A DNA stretch of 64,000 nt from Thalassotalea euphylliae. Its GTDB lineage: Bacteria > Pseudomonadota > Gammaproteobacteria > Enterobacterales > Alteromonadaceae. The notes beneath the pieces were generated by a model that saw nothing but the letters and a program-made list of their open reading frames with translations, made no database searches and was not told the origin of the DNA. Positions 55,428-64,000 of the stretch are shown piece after piece. The translations under genes were made by a program, and so were the position numbers. The stretch covers positions 3,720,001 through 3,784,000 of the forward strand of contig NZ_QUOT01000001.1 in the NCBI RefSeq assembly GCF_003390375.1, in the 5' to 3' direction. Numbering within the stretch: position 1 is the first letter of the stretch; each line of letters opens with the position of its first letter.

Positions 55428-56891
55428 CTAAATTGAATGCAAGAAAGTGAGTAGGGCGTTTCTTTCTTGTGCGCTAAGTTGTTTAAATTTCTGCTGGGCA
55501 GGTCGTGCTTCGCCGCCATGCCAAAGCACAGCTTCTTCAATTGAGCGAGCACGACCATCGTGTAAATATCTGGCTTCGCCAAGCACGGCTTGTTGCAAGC
55601 CAATGCCCCAAAGTGGCGGTGTTCGCCATTCGCGGCCGGTTGCTTGTCCTTCCATTGCGCCATCAGCAAGACCTTCACCCATATCGTGCAAAGCGAGATT
55701 GGTGTAAGGCCAAATGGTTTGATTGGCGAGATTGTTATCTGGGTAGTTACTGGCTGTGGTGTAACTTGGGGTATGGCAGCTGGCACAGCCGAGTTGGTTA
55801 AATAGCTGACGACCTTTAAGTGCTCGCAAAGACTGCGGGTTACGCGTTGGTGGCACGCCTAAATGTTGGCTAAAGGCCATTACCAAGTTCACCAATTTAT
55901 CTGGAATTTCCACGCTCGTATGACCGCCAAGCTTTGATGCGGCGAAACATTCTAGTTGTGCCGGTTCGCAAGACTCTTGTGGAAAGACATTATTGGTAAT
56001 GCCGATATCATCGCGAAACGCCGCCACCACTTGTTGCTTTAGACTAGGGTGTTTTGCCTTTAGGCCAAAACGGCCGACGCCTTTACTGCCATTGACATGA
56101 TCCGCGACTCGATTGTAGCGCGGGCTAATGCCATCACCATTGGTATCGTCAGCATCTTCTTGCGCGAGCAAGTCTTGTTCGCTAATGGCATCGAGCAAGC
56201 CTGCGCCAAAGACATTTGGTGAAAAACGCGGTGAAGGTGCAATACCTTCGCTAATCTCGCCATAGGCAAGTCGCGTTAATTGATAGCTAGGTTTTTGCAA
56301 CTGGTATGGCGTGCCATCGGCATATTCGCCATCAATAGTTTTATAGCTTAGGTTTAACCAAGCTTCACCGACCGGGCTTTTTTCCAATCGACCATGGTTA
56401 AACTTAATAGCGCGCGGTTGGATTTGGCCACCATAGTTGTGCCCATCAGTGTACTTTTCCGTAGCATAACGATCAGCAATTGGTCCCAAGCGAATTAACA
56501 AGGAAGTGGGTAAGTGCTCACCGTGTTGGCTCATTTTACCTCGGCTGCCGCCTTGGTGGCAGGCGACACAAGAGCGCGCATTAAACAACGGGCCAAGGCC
56601 ATCTCTGTCTTTGGTCGAGCTTGGCGCAATGACCCAAGGATCACGAAACAGCGAAAAACCCGTCCAAAAATCTAATTTCGCTTTACCCTTGACGCTTTCG
56701 CCGGGGAAAATATAGCTGCGGGTCGAGATGCGCTTCATCGTCATTCCACCGCCGGGCTTTGTCGGTAAGGAGGCGGGAAGGGCGGTGCTTGCATCGTCAG
56801 ACTTTGCCATAGCTTGTCCAGCACTTAAGGCGGCAATAGCAGCCACGACTGCGGTTGCTATTGCGTTAGGAGAAATTTGGCTAAACTTCAT
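55428..56891 (-). CDS. Di-heme oxidoreductase family protein (DUF1111), copy 2
   Basis: 487 residues from the ATG at 56891; a GTG one codon earlier abuts the upstream stop. A signal peptide (to about AMA|K) is followed by two c-type heme motifs, CVACH at about 108-112 and CASCH near residue 375. The family is thiol/di-heme oxidoreductase-like (MauG/cytochrome-c-peroxidase relatives) with unresolved substrates, probably periplasmic electron transfer to iron or organic molecules. It lies between DUF1111 copy 1 and imelysin B in the operon. Confidence 0.88.
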   Translation of the reverse strand: MKFSQISPNAIATAVVAAIAALSAGQAMAKSDDASTALPASLPTKPGGGMTMKRISTRSYIFPGESVKGKAKLDFWTGFSLFRDPWVIAPSSTKDRDGLGPLFNARSCVACHQGGSRGKMSQHGEHLPTSLLIRLGPIADRYATEKYTDGHNYGGQIQPRAIKFNHGRLEKSPVGEAWLNLSYKTIDGEYADGTPYQLQKPSYQLTRLAYGEISEGIAPSPRFSPNVFGAGLLDAISEQDLLAQEDADDTNGDGISPRYNRVADHVNGSKGVGRFGLKAKHPSLKQQVVAAFRDDIGITNNVFPQESCEPAQLECFAASKLGGHTSVEIPDKLVNLVMAFSQHLGVPPTRNPQSLRALKGRQLFNQLGCASCHTPSYTTASNYPDNNLANQTIWPYTNLALHDMGEGLADGAMEGQATGREWRTPPLWGIGLQQAVLGEARYLHDGRARSIEEAVLWHGGEARPAQQKFKQLSAQERNALLTFLHSI

Positions 56892-56894
56892 CAC

Positions 56895-58592
56895 TTATAA
56901 ACTTTCCAAAAAGCTCAGCAGCTGTGCACGCTCTGCTTGGCTTAACTGCATAAAGTTGTTTTTTGCCGTTTCAGCTTCGCCGCCATGCCATAAAATTGCT
57001 TCTTCGATGGTGCGGGCGCGGCCATCGTGTAAGAAAGTAGAATCAGCATTAACGGTTTGTACTAAGCCTAAGCCCCAAAGTGCTGGTGTTTTCCATTCGC
57101 TGCCGCTGGCATCACCTTGAATTAAACCATCAGCCAAGCCTTCACAGCGCTGCACGTACAAGCATTCTTGCGCGTTTGAATTACAGCTTTGCCCGTCGAT
57201 TAACTCGCGCGTGACCTGACAAGAGCCGCCCATGTCGTGTAATAGCAAATCGGTATACGGGAAAATAACTTGGTTCGATAAAATCTCAATAGGCGCTGGA
57301 TTAGGCTCTAAGCTGGTTAGAGTTAGCTGACCTAAGACACTACCCGGTGCTTCTTGGGTAATGTGGCGCGGGGTGTGACACGAGGTGCAACCTGAGTCAA
57401 AAAAGTGTTTACGTCCTTGCGTAACTTCATCACTCCATGTTTCGCTGTCGCGATCAAAACCGCGACGCGCTGGCACCCCTAACACGCGGTTGTAAAACTC
57501 AACCAGCGCCAGCTCGCGATTGGAAAAATCAACGTCATCGCCAACTTTAGATTCTTGCGCTGCCACTTGCTGACATGCTATTTGCGCATCGGTACATGGC
57601 TCATTGGTGAATATAGTGGTGGTAATGCCGATATCGCCGTTATAGGCCCCTGCCACTTGTTGCAGAACCGTTGGATTTTGTGCCTTGTAAGCAAAGCGGC
57701 CAAGCTCAGTTTCACCGCTAACGGCGCTGGTGACCATAGAGGCACGGCCTGAGATACCATCGTTATCCGCGTCGTCAGGATCGGCCAATTTTAAAATATT
57801 GTCGGCTGGAATTTCCGCCAGTAAGCCAACGCCGAACGCCTGTGGCGCAACACGTGCTGAAAAGCGAATATCGTCGCTAAAGGCACCAAAGCTTAAGTCA
57901 CGAACTTTTAATACGGGCTTGCGTAATTGGTAGCTAGTGCCATCAGGGTAGCTACCCTCAATCATTTCATATTCGATAAATGGGAAAGCTTCACCGTATA
58001 GTTCGGTGCCATTAACTGAGCCATTGTGCACTGGCAAGCCTGAATTGAAGTCTGAGGTAGTAAAGCTTTGCTCAGCAAACGGTTGAATTTGATCGCCGTA
58101 GATCGGGTCGGCGCTACCATCACTGCGGCCAACTTTAACCAGCATACTCAACATAGGTGCGGTTGCTGATGCTGGTACCACGCCACGACCGTCGTTTAAG
58201 TGACAACCTTGGCAGTTACTGGTATTCAGTAGTGGCCCAATATCTTCATGAGGTGTTCTAAACAAATGATCGCCTGAGGTAAAAAAACCATCTAAACGAA
58301 AGTCATCGGCGATGGCCTCAGGCCTTGTGCTAAAAGCATCTTCGTTAGTGACAAATAAGGTGGTATCGCCACCTGCTAGGTACTCGTCCTTGATCGGTGT
58401 CTCTGCGCTTAGCGGTGTGAGGCCACTGTGATCTTCTGTTGGCGCTGGCGTAGTTGGCGGCTCAGGAGTCGTCGGAGGTGCGGTTGGTGGAGTCACAGGA
58501 TCTTGCTCAGATGAACCGCCACCACCACAGGCGGTTAAGCCAATAGTGGTGGTAAGTAATAATGCTAGTGTTGCTAAATGATGTGCTTTCAA
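56895..58592 (-). CDS. Di-heme oxidoreductase family lipoprotein (DUF1111), copy 1
   Basis: 565 residues. Lipoprotein signal (TTTIGLTAC) with a Gly/Pro/Thr linker, then two heme-binding CxxCH motifs, CQGCH at about 127-131 and CTSCH in the second half. It is longer than the second copy, with an insertion near residues 440-475 containing extra Cys residues (CQVTRELIDGQSCNSNAQEC). The start is TTG at 58592 with gaggggcag upstream. The stop is immediately followed by the next DUF1111 gene. Confidence 0.88.
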   Translation of the reverse strand: MKAHHLATLALLLTTTIGLTACGGGGSSEQDPVTPPTAPPTTPEPPTTPAPTEDHSGLTPLSAETPIKDEYLAGGDTTLFVTNEDAFSTRPEAIADDFRLDGFFTSGDHLFRTPHEDIGPLLNTSNCQGCHLNDGRGVVPASATAPMLSMLVKVGRSDGSADPIYGDQIQPFAEQSFTTSDFNSGLPVHNGSVNGTELYGEAFPFIEYEMIEGSYPDGTSYQLRKPVLKVRDLSFGAFSDDIRFSARVAPQAFGVGLLAEIPADNILKLADPDDADNDGISGRASMVTSAVSGETELGRFAYKAQNPTVLQQVAGAYNGDIGITTTIFTNEPCTDAQIACQQVAAQESKVGDDVDFSNRELALVEFYNRVLGVPARRGFDRDSETWSDEVTQGRKHFFDSGCTSCHTPRHITQEAPGSVLGQLTLTSLEPNPAPIEILSNQVIFPYTDLLLHDMGGSCQVTRELIDGQSCNSNAQECLYVQRCEGLADGLIQGDASGSEWKTPALWGLGLVQTVNADSTFLHDGRARTIEEAILWHGGEAETAKNNFMQLSQAERAQLLSFLESL

Positions 58593-58780
58593 AAATCTGC
58601 CCCTCTGATTTGTGAAATAATCTTGTAAAACTGTTCGAGCTTTCTACTTAAAAAATCCAAGCGCTGCATAAAACAGCTATGTGCCTTGCTGATTGGATTA
58701 CTATTAATTGCTAACTTCCAAGCGTGTTAAGTGTGCTTTGTTTCCTACTTGCTCGTGCTCTGCTAGTTGTGTGAAAACAA

Positions 58781-58804
58781 GGATAGGCTCGGTTGAGCCT
58801 ATCC
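58781..58804 (-). terminator. Terminator-like hairpin within the imelysin-DUF1111 cluster
   Basis: On the minus strand ggataggctc pairs with gagcctatcc around aacc, followed by a T-rich run ttgtttt. It lies 57 bp after the imelysin A stop and about 190 bp before the DUF1111 start, so it may attenuate transcription of downstream genes or end the imelysin transcript. Confidence 0.75.
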
Positions 58805-58860
58805 AGTTTCATCCTTGAATGTGGCGACAAATATTACGCTGCCGCCTTTGGAGTATGTGC

Positions 58861-60279
58861 TTAGATATCTTGATCTGTGTCCTGACGTATATCGTTAGTG
58901 GTTACGTTTAACGCGTCGATTGCTTGTTCGATATCGTCAGTTTGCTCAACTAAAGCTTCAATCACGGCAATCACGTTTGGTTGCTCAATCCCTTCTTGAA
59001 TTAAGGTATCGAATGGCATACCTGTTTTTGCTTTGGTATCAATTACCGTTGCTGCAGCCATGGTCGCTTCAAGTGAACCTCGTAGTTGGTTAGCTAGCTC
59101 AGGCTCACCCTCAACAACAAGTAAATCGTGGATAGAAGCACCGTCAACGACTTCACCGTTAATGCGTGTGTAAGTGGCGTTGTAGCTGTTTTGAACACCT
59201 TTTGCGTTTAAGAAAATATCACGGTGAGTGTTGTCACTAAAACAAGAGTGCTCATCTTCTTGTGAGTCAGTTACGAGTGCGATATTGATACGCTCACCCG
59301 CTAATTCACCGAAGCTTAGACGACCCATACCTTCTAAAATGCGAGCTAATGATTGATCGCCACCTGCGGTAAATACTTTGTAGTGAACACCTTCACCCGG
59401 TTCCCAAGCTTCAGTAACTGCTTGTAAATCTTCAATTAGTAGATCGGCTGCTGCAATTAGGTAGTCGCCACGACGCTCACAAATTTGCTCTGCTGCAGCG
59501 TCAGGACCTGAAGTACAAGTACCAGGCGTTGTGAAGTAGTCAGAAGCTGGGCGTTGGCCGCCTGTTGCATCACGCGGGCCTGTACCGCTTTGATCTGCAT
59601 TTAAATCTTGACCCCAAAGTAAGAATTCAATGGCGTGGTAGCCTGTGGTTACGTTGCGCTCGTCTTCACCAAATTCGAAGGTAGTGCGTAATGTTGCAGC
59701 GCTGATGGTAGGGTAGTCGGCTGTGTTAGCAATGATGTTATTTGATAACGCATTCGCCGCGCTTTCTGGACCAGCATCACCGTCTACTTGTGGAGCAACA
59801 TAATCGATAATCGCTTCACCTAGTGGCCAAGCATTGATTTTGCCTTCTGGGCCGTCACCTTCTTCGCCGATAGTGCCATCTGCTTTTAATGCATCAATTG
59901 GGCCTTCGCGGAAACGGTATACTTCTGTTTGGCCGTAAGGTTCACGCGCCGCTAACCATGCATTTTTTGCTGCATCTAGCGTTGCGTCAGATGGCGAAGC
60001 AACTAAATCTTCAAGCGCTGCTTTTAGCGTTTGTGCGCTGATTAGAGAGTCAGAGTAAGCTGCATAAGCGATATTTGCATTCGTTTTGATAACGTCGTCA
60101 CGGGTTACCAGTGCACTAACACCGTCAGTACCGTTTTGACCAGCAGCACCCGCTGCGCCAGCAGCACCCGCTGCGCCAGCAGGGCCTTGCGCGCCGTCGT
60201 CGCCATCGTCAACACAAGCAGTTAATGTGGTTGCAACCAAGAGTGCTGCAGCAATTTTCGTCAATGAGCTAACTTTCAT
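58861..60279 (-). CDS. Imelysin-family lipoprotein A
   Basis: 472 residues from the ATG at 60279 (preceded by gagga); a longer frame has no site. Lipoprotein signal LTAC, then a Gly/Ala-rich collagen-like linker (AQGPAGAAGAAGAAGAAGQ). The imelysin/M75 domain follows with the conserved GYHAIEFLLWGQD site (GxHxxE), AWLAAREPYGQTEVYRFREGP and other family motifs. IrpA-type imelysins bind metal or heme in the periplasm. The Fur-box-like palindrome 150 bp upstream indicates iron control. Downstream DUF1111 genes lie after a terminator-like hairpin. Confidence 0.92.
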   Translation of the reverse strand: MKVSSLTKIAAALLVATTLTACVDDGDDGAQGPAGAAGAAGAAGAAGQNGTDGVSALVTRDDVIKTNANIAYAAYSDSLISAQTLKAALEDLVASPSDATLDAAKNAWLAAREPYGQTEVYRFREGPIDALKADGTIGEEGDGPEGKINAWPLGEAIIDYVAPQVDGDAGPESAANALSNNIIANTADYPTISAATLRTTFEFGEDERNVTTGYHAIEFLLWGQDLNADQSGTGPRDATGGQRPASDYFTTPGTCTSGPDAAAEQICERRGDYLIAAADLLIEDLQAVTEAWEPGEGVHYKVFTAGGDQSLARILEGMGRLSFGELAGERINIALVTDSQEDEHSCFSDNTHRDIFLNAKGVQNSYNATYTRINGEVVDGASIHDLLVVEGEPELANQLRGSLEATMAAATVIDTKAKTGMPFDTLIQEGIEQPNVIAVIEALVEQTDDIEQAIDALNVTTNDIRQDTDQDI

Positions 60280-60309
60280 TCTATCCTCGTCTTTCGTGTG
60301 ATAACCCAA

Positions 60310-60781
60310 TAACTAAGTGCTTACAACATGGGTAAAGCCATGCGTTGCCTTCTGACTGGGGTTGGTGAAGTAATTATTCTAAATCGCGCAATAGGTTAAA
60401 GAATCTAATTTATAAAATCAATGCTAATGATAATAATTATCATGCGTGATCTGGATCTTATTTAGGTTTGAGTTTAGTCAAGAGAGAAAATAAATCTAGA
60501 GCTTTTTATCAGCACTTAATAATAAATTGATTTGGCACAAGTTTTCCTGGTTCGGTGACTATAAATTGCACTGCTAAGATAAGCGAGAGATCTAAGTTTT
60601 GGAAATATTTAGACTAGCTAGTAAGTCTTAGCTTTTATGTTTAGCAGTTGTAAATAAGACTTTTTTGCGTAGTGCATTCAAGGAAGACTTTATTTAAAAG
60701 GTGCTTTGTAAGCCTCTTTAATTAGCAGGGCGATTTTTTCGTGTTGCTTATTGAAGGGGGTAGGACAATACCGTCAAGCTG
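60310..60781. other. Intergenic region, 472 bp, containing the iron-control site
   Basis: No gene was found. It holds the Fur-box-like palindrome (60427-60443). It separates imelysin A (start at 60279) from the end of the rsuA-like gene; the 3' end of that gene has no clear terminator. Confidence 0.6.
60427..60443 (-). promoter_or_regulatory. Fur-box-like palindrome upstream of imelysin A
   Basis: atgataat, a central a, then attatcat form a perfect 8-1-8 inverted repeat. It matches the core of the Fur consensus GATAATGATAATCATTATC, and sits about 148 bp upstream of the imelysin A start. Iron-responsive repression of the cluster is the likely use. Confidence 0.85.
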
Positions 60782-61492
60782 CTATGCTTTTGCGCGTAAG
60801 ATTTCATCTTGAGATAGCGGTCGGTAGTCGCCACTAGCAAGTGATTCTGGCAGCATAATGTTCCCAACTTGTTGTCGATGTAGTGCGACAACAGGATTGC
60901 GAAATCGACCAAACATACGCTTTATTTGATGGTACTTTCCTTCGGTTAACACCACATGAGCACGGTAGTCGTCGAGAATAGTCAGTTTGGCGGGTTGGGT
61001 GGTGATGTCTTCAAAACCGAAGTACATACCATCATTAAAGGCGCCGATGTATTCAGTTGTGAGTTTATTGGCAAGTGTTACCAGATAGTGCTTTTCAACT
61101 TTGTGTTTGGGATCGGTCAGGGCTTCTGACCAGCGGCTATCATTGGTCAGCAACACCAGCCCAGAGGTATTTAAATCAAGGCGACCAACAATGTGCAGCT
61201 CGTGTTTATAAGGCTCGTTAATTAAGTCTATAATGGTGTTGTGCTGCTGATCTTTGGTTGCACATACGACCCCAACAGGCTTGTGCAGCATCAAGTAATG
61301 AGCGCTATGGTTTTGGATGATTTGGCCATCCAGTGCAATTACTGAAAACTTATTGATGAGCTGGTCAACGCGAGTGGCAATATCACCATCAATAACAACA
61401 CGCTGTTGCGCGACAAGCAAACGTACCTGCTTGCGATTGATGTTCAGGTAGTTCGCGATAAATCTGTCAATACGGCTTGTGCTAAGAGTCAT
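60782..61492 (-). CDS. RsuA-family rRNA pseudouridine synthase
   Basis: 236 residues, S4 domain at the N-terminus (SRIDRFIANYLNINRKQVRLLVAQQRVVIDG) and the catalytic motif GRLDLNTSGLVLL with the Asp at about 102. Family is RsuA/RluB/E/F, whose enzymes modify 16S or 23S rRNA. The similarity is strongest to RsuA, but the target is not proved. It is cytoplasmic and divergent to nothing close. Confidence 0.88.
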   Translation of the reverse strand: MTLSTSRIDRFIANYLNINRKQVRLLVAQQRVVIDGDIATRVDQLINKFSVIALDGQIIQNHSAHYLMLHKPVGVVCATKDQQHNTIIDLINEPYKHELHIVGRLDLNTSGLVLLTNDSRWSEALTDPKHKVEKHYLVTLANKLTTEYIGAFNDGMYFGFEDITTQPAKLTILDDYRAHVVLTEGKYHQIKRMFGRFRNPVVALHRQQVGNIMLPESLASGDYRPLSQDEILRAKA

Positions 61493-61551
61493 TTGTACTT
61501 TTGCAAACTTTCTAGCTTCAAAACTAGGCGAAAAATAATGTTACCTATTGC

Positions 61552-62511
61552 TTATGCAAGGCCAAGCCAAATTAGCCAAAGTGGCAGAGTGATTACTGCC
61601 GTAATTGTGCTGACTACCACGCTACTGGCAACAGCTTTACGGTGAACTTGATGTTGCTGAGCAATTAAGTAGGCATTAACGCCCGTAGGGCAAGCACTTA
61701 AAATCACTAACACTTGCACGATAAGTGTATCCAGTGCAAAAGCATATTTTGCCATTAGGTAAACTAGCAGCGGTAAGATAATCAATTTAATTGAGCTAGC
61801 AAGCGCGATAAAGCGGCGTTCACCGCGGATATCGTATTTGGCAATCGAGGCACCTAGCGCAATCAATGCTAAGGTGATGGCTGGTTGACCTAACATTTCA
61901 AGTGGTCGAGCGATTAATGCTGGAATGGTTATGCCGAGTGCATTAACCAGCAAGCCCGAAAGAATACCAAAAACGAGTGGGTTGGTGAGTGTTTGTTTGG
62001 CAAAGTTTAGCCAATTGATACCTTGCTCTGCACTGTTATTTTTAACTTCAATATGTTGGCTCGCCGCAATCGCGCTAGTCAGCGCAAATAGCATCGCGCT
62101 ATGAAAGGTAACAATAAGAAATATAATGGGCAGTGCGCTATCACCGATGACCAAGAGCAAAAGTGGTAAACCGACAATTATGTTGTTGGAGTAACTGCTA
62201 GCTAGCGCAAATACCGCGGAGCCGCCGCGATGCTTTTTGTAATCAGGATGGAGCAGAAAGTTAAGCGTAAACCCCAGTGCAAAACAGAGCAGTACGGGGA
62301 AATAAAAAGCGGCTATTGGTAATGGGTTTAACACACTGGCCAAGTCGGCGGTTGCCATGCGATAAAACAAAAAGGCCGGAATAAAAATCGTAAAGGTAAT
62401 TTTGCTTAACCCGCTTAGCTGGCCGTCAGTAAGCCATTGACGTTTTGCGATTAAGTAACCAAGCAATGCCAAGATGAGCAGTGGACTAATAATCGATAAG
62501 ATATTAATCAA
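61552..62511 (-). CDS. AEC-family permease (auxin efflux carrier-like)
   Basis: 319 residues, about ten transmembrane helices in two inverted repeats (about 3-155 and 170-315). Typical motifs: LLILALLGYLIAKRQW at the N-terminus and LILSACPTGVNAYLIAQQH near the C-terminus. Substrate may be a carboxylate or amino acid; unknown. The start is TTG at 62511 with aggga upstream. It lies 47 bp after yqgF's stop on the same strand. Confidence 0.87.
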   Translation of the reverse strand: MINILSIISPLLILALLGYLIAKRQWLTDGQLSGLSKITFTIFIPAFLFYRMATADLASVLNPLPIAAFYFPVLLCFALGFTLNFLLHPDYKKHRGGSAVFALASSYSNNIIVGLPLLLLVIGDSALPIIFLIVTFHSAMLFALTSAIAASQHIEVKNNSAEQGINWLNFAKQTLTNPLVFGILSGLLVNALGITIPALIARPLEMLGQPAITLALIALGASIAKYDIRGERRFIALASSIKLIILPLLVYLMAKYAFALDTLIVQVLVILSACPTGVNAYLIAQQHQVHRKAVASSVVVSTITAVITLPLWLIWLGLA

Positions 62512-62558
62512 AGAAAGGATCCCTGAGTTGATAAGCCATTAATGCGCTAGTTTGAAAC

Positions 62559-63002
62559 TTAACCGTATAGCTGCTCAAAAAAGCTTTCAACAATCAGCTT
62601 CGCCGATTCGGCGTCAATATTATCTTTGGCGAGATTACGATAACCGCCGCGGGCAAATAACGATTCTTTTGCCGCTGCTGTGGTTAAGCGTTCGTCATTA
62701 AACTCAACCGTAAGTCCGTATCGACCAAATAAGCGATTACCAAATTTTTTGGCATCTCGGGTAAGTTGTTGCTCACTGCCATCCATGTTCAGCGGTAAGC
62801 CAACAATCAGGTAATCAGGCTGCCATTGCTCGATAAATTTAGTCAGTGCATCCCATTGGGGAATACCGTCTTTCGCTTTAACTGAGCCTAGTGGCGAAGC
62901 GGTACCGGTAATTTCTTGGCCAACAGCAACGCCAATATATTTTTTACCAAAATCAAAACCTAGGGCGGTGCGCTCACCGACAGGACGCTTGGATTTCGCC
63001 AT
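62559..63002 (-). CDS. yqgF: Putative pre-16S rRNA nuclease (YqgF/RuvX)
   Basis: 147 residues. RNase H-like fold with ALGFDFGKKYIGVAVG (first Asp), VGLPLNMDGSEQQLTRDAKKFGNRL, and NDERLTTAAA plus DAESAKLIVESF. YqgF removes the ends of the 16S rRNA precursor in E. coli and was earlier proposed as a Holliday junction resolvase. It lies between yqgE and the AEC permease in the conserved gshB-yqgE-yqgF order. Confidence 0.93.
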   Translation of the reverse strand: MAKSKRPVGERTALGFDFGKKYIGVAVGQEITGTASPLGSVKAKDGIPQWDALTKFIEQWQPDYLIVGLPLNMDGSEQQLTRDAKKFGNRLFGRYGLTVEFNDERLTTAAAKESLFARGGYRNLAKDNIDAESAKLIVESFFEQLYG

Positions 63003-63191
63003 TGAATGTAACTCTCAAGATGATTGTATGTTCGCGATAAAAGCCAGAGCAGTAGAGATATACGCTACTCGCTTTTAAGGTGATGATAATAGAAGGTAAG
63101 TCTACACTTTGTTATCCCCAAAGAAAATTAACAAAGTGCAGTATTCGCAGTTATGTATAGCTCAAGCTAAGTGGATTAGCGCTTTGATATG

Positions 63192-63746
63192 CTAGGCATG
63201 GCCAACATCAGATGATAGATGGGCAAGGTCGATACCTAACTTTTCTGTCGCTTTTTGCCAGCGTTGCTCGATGGGTGTTTCAAACAATATTTTGTTATCA
63301 GCAGGCGTGGTTAACCACGAGTTTTCGGCAATTTCTTTTTCTAATTGGCCTGGGCCCCAGCCAGCATAGCCAAGGGTAACCATAAATTGTGGTGGTGCTT
63401 GCTCCGTACCTAATGCCATTAAAATATCTTTTGAGGTGGTGATCATCACTTCATCGCTTAATGCGAGTGAGCTTGACCAGCAATCTTGCGGGCTATGTAA
63501 AACAAAGCCGCGTTGCTGAGCAACTGGGCCACCGGTCAGTACTTGTTGCTCAAGCGAGTCAAGCTGAGGCTTGTCGGCGTCAATTTGCTCTAACAACTCG
63601 TTCAGAGTGAGCTCGACTGGCAAGTTAATGATCAGCCCCATCGCGCCATCGTCATTGTGTTCACAAATATAGGTGACGGTGCGGCTAAAAAAAGGATCAC
63701 CCATGGTTGGCATAGCAATTAACAACTGATTTTCTAAACTTTCCAT
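63192..63746 (-). CDS. yqgE: YqgE/AlgH family protein
   Basis: 184 residues from the ATG at 63746 with an aggag site just upstream; a longer frame adds 14 residues with no support. Typical features LLIAMPTMGDPFFSRTVTYICEHNDDGAMGLIINLP and VTLGYAGWGPGQLEKEI are present. The function is unknown; it is sometimes linked to alginate regulation. It lies between gshB and yqgF, with a gap of 189 bp to the latter. Confidence 0.93.
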   Translation of the reverse strand: MESLENQLLIAMPTMGDPFFSRTVTYICEHNDDGAMGLIINLPVELTLNELLEQIDADKPQLDSLEQQVLTGGPVAQQRGFVLHSPQDCWSSSLALSDEVMITTSKDILMALGTEQAPPQFMVTLGYAGWGPGQLEKEIAENSWLTTPADNKILFETPIEQRWQKATEKLGIDLAHLSSDVGHA

Positions 63747-63793
63747 CGAGTGCTCCTTTTTTCTGATACAGCTTTTTTGATACGGCAACTGAG

Positions 63794-64000
63794 TTAGCGC
63801 TGAGCCAATTCTTGCTCAATAGCGTCCATTAACTTGCCTGATATGTTAATGGCAAACGCCGCTTCAATTTCACGAATGCAGGTTGGGCTAGTGACGTTAA
63901 TTTCAGTGACCTTATCGCCGATTACATCAAGACCAACAAAGAATAAACCGCGTTTTTTCAGCTCTGGTGCAATCGTTTCTGCAATCAGCTTGTCGCTAGC
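63794..64000 (-). CDS. gshB: Glutathione synthetase, 3' end only
   Basis: The last 68 codons, read on the minus strand from the window edge to the TAA at 63794. The translation LFFVGLDVIGDKVTEINVTSPTCIREIEA is the GshB C-terminal ATP-grasp signature, including the Asn/Thr/Ser metal and substrate region. GshB joins gamma-glutamylcysteine and glycine with ATP. The gene is upstream of yqgE, as is usual. The 5' part lies beyond the window. Confidence 0.92.
   Translation of the reverse strand, partial: ASDKLIAETIAPELKKRGLFFVGLDVIGDKVTEINVTSPTCIREIEAAFAINISGKLMDAIEQELAQR

Overview
The window is a chromosomal segment of a marine gammaproteobacterium, most likely order Alteromonadales (Colwelliaceae/Thalassotalea or a close relative). 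This rests on an Alteromonadales-like 23S/5S pair, moderately AT-rich DNA, a high density of small proteins shared by that order, and neighbourhoods typical of it (purL-mltF, pilT/pilU beside yggS-proC-yggT, rdgB-hemW, gshB-yqgE-yqgF). I assign the order from gene content and protein resemblance, not from a search.

Layout. 1-3.6 kb: the 3' part of an rRNA operon (23S, 5S, terminator), followed by a degenerate partial 5S copy. 3.57-4.83 kb: a complete IS3-family element with a -1 frameshift between orfA and orfB. 5-8.4 kb: a lone exbD, a DUF2884 periplasmic protein, a FapA/DUF342 protein and a small unknown. 8.5-15.5 kb: cinA, a DUF4097 solenoid protein, a solute-binding protein pair, a plant-type dihydrodipicolinate synthase, a pseudouridine synthase, an RraB-family protein, a small zinc-ribbon protein and acpH. 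15.5-32.5 kb: a long, mostly minus-strand run of short, largely unrelated accessory genes (iodotyrosine-deiodinase-like flavoprotein, solute-binding protein, DUF188, AIG2-like, DUF3224, CreA, P-loop kinase, GNATs, GFA, DMT transporter, two MAPEG proteins, cupin, ABM, DUF4344 metallopeptidase, lipoproteins). It ends in an AT-rich pair of a membrane-anchored beta protein and a stand-alone GT51 transglycosylase. 32.6-50.7 kb: housekeeping genes purL, mltF, a 39-residue basic protein, a YHYH lipoprotein, argR, tadA-hemW, rdgB, a DMT exporter, a PH-domain protein, DUF4426, yggT-proC-yggS and pilT-pilU. 50.8-60.5 kb: an iron-acquisition cluster behind a Fur-box-like palindrome (imelysin, two di-heme DUF1111 proteins, a second imelysin-like lipoprotein, a TonB-dependent receptor, a Tat-exported DUF1513 protein). 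60.8-64 kb: rsuA-like pseudouridine synthase, an AEC transporter, yqgF (ruvX), yqgE and the 3' end of gshB.

How the genes work together. The clearest coordinated unit is the Fur-type iron cluster, which combines an outer-membrane receptor, periplasmic metal or heme binding proteins, di-heme enzymes and a Tat protein, suggesting redox-linked iron or heme uptake. hemW/tadA, yqgE/yqgF/gshB and yggS/proC/yggT/DUF4426 are conserved compact gene strings. PilT and PilU are the retraction ATPases of type IV pili.

The points most worth a second look are the plant-type DapA, the halotyrosine-dehalogenase-like lid triad in the nitroreductase, the GT51/beta-protein two-gene module, the iron cluster with its internal terminator, and short tandem duplications, often of 14-bp unit, in several unrelated spacers. 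No CRISPR array, tRNA gene or phage was seen.
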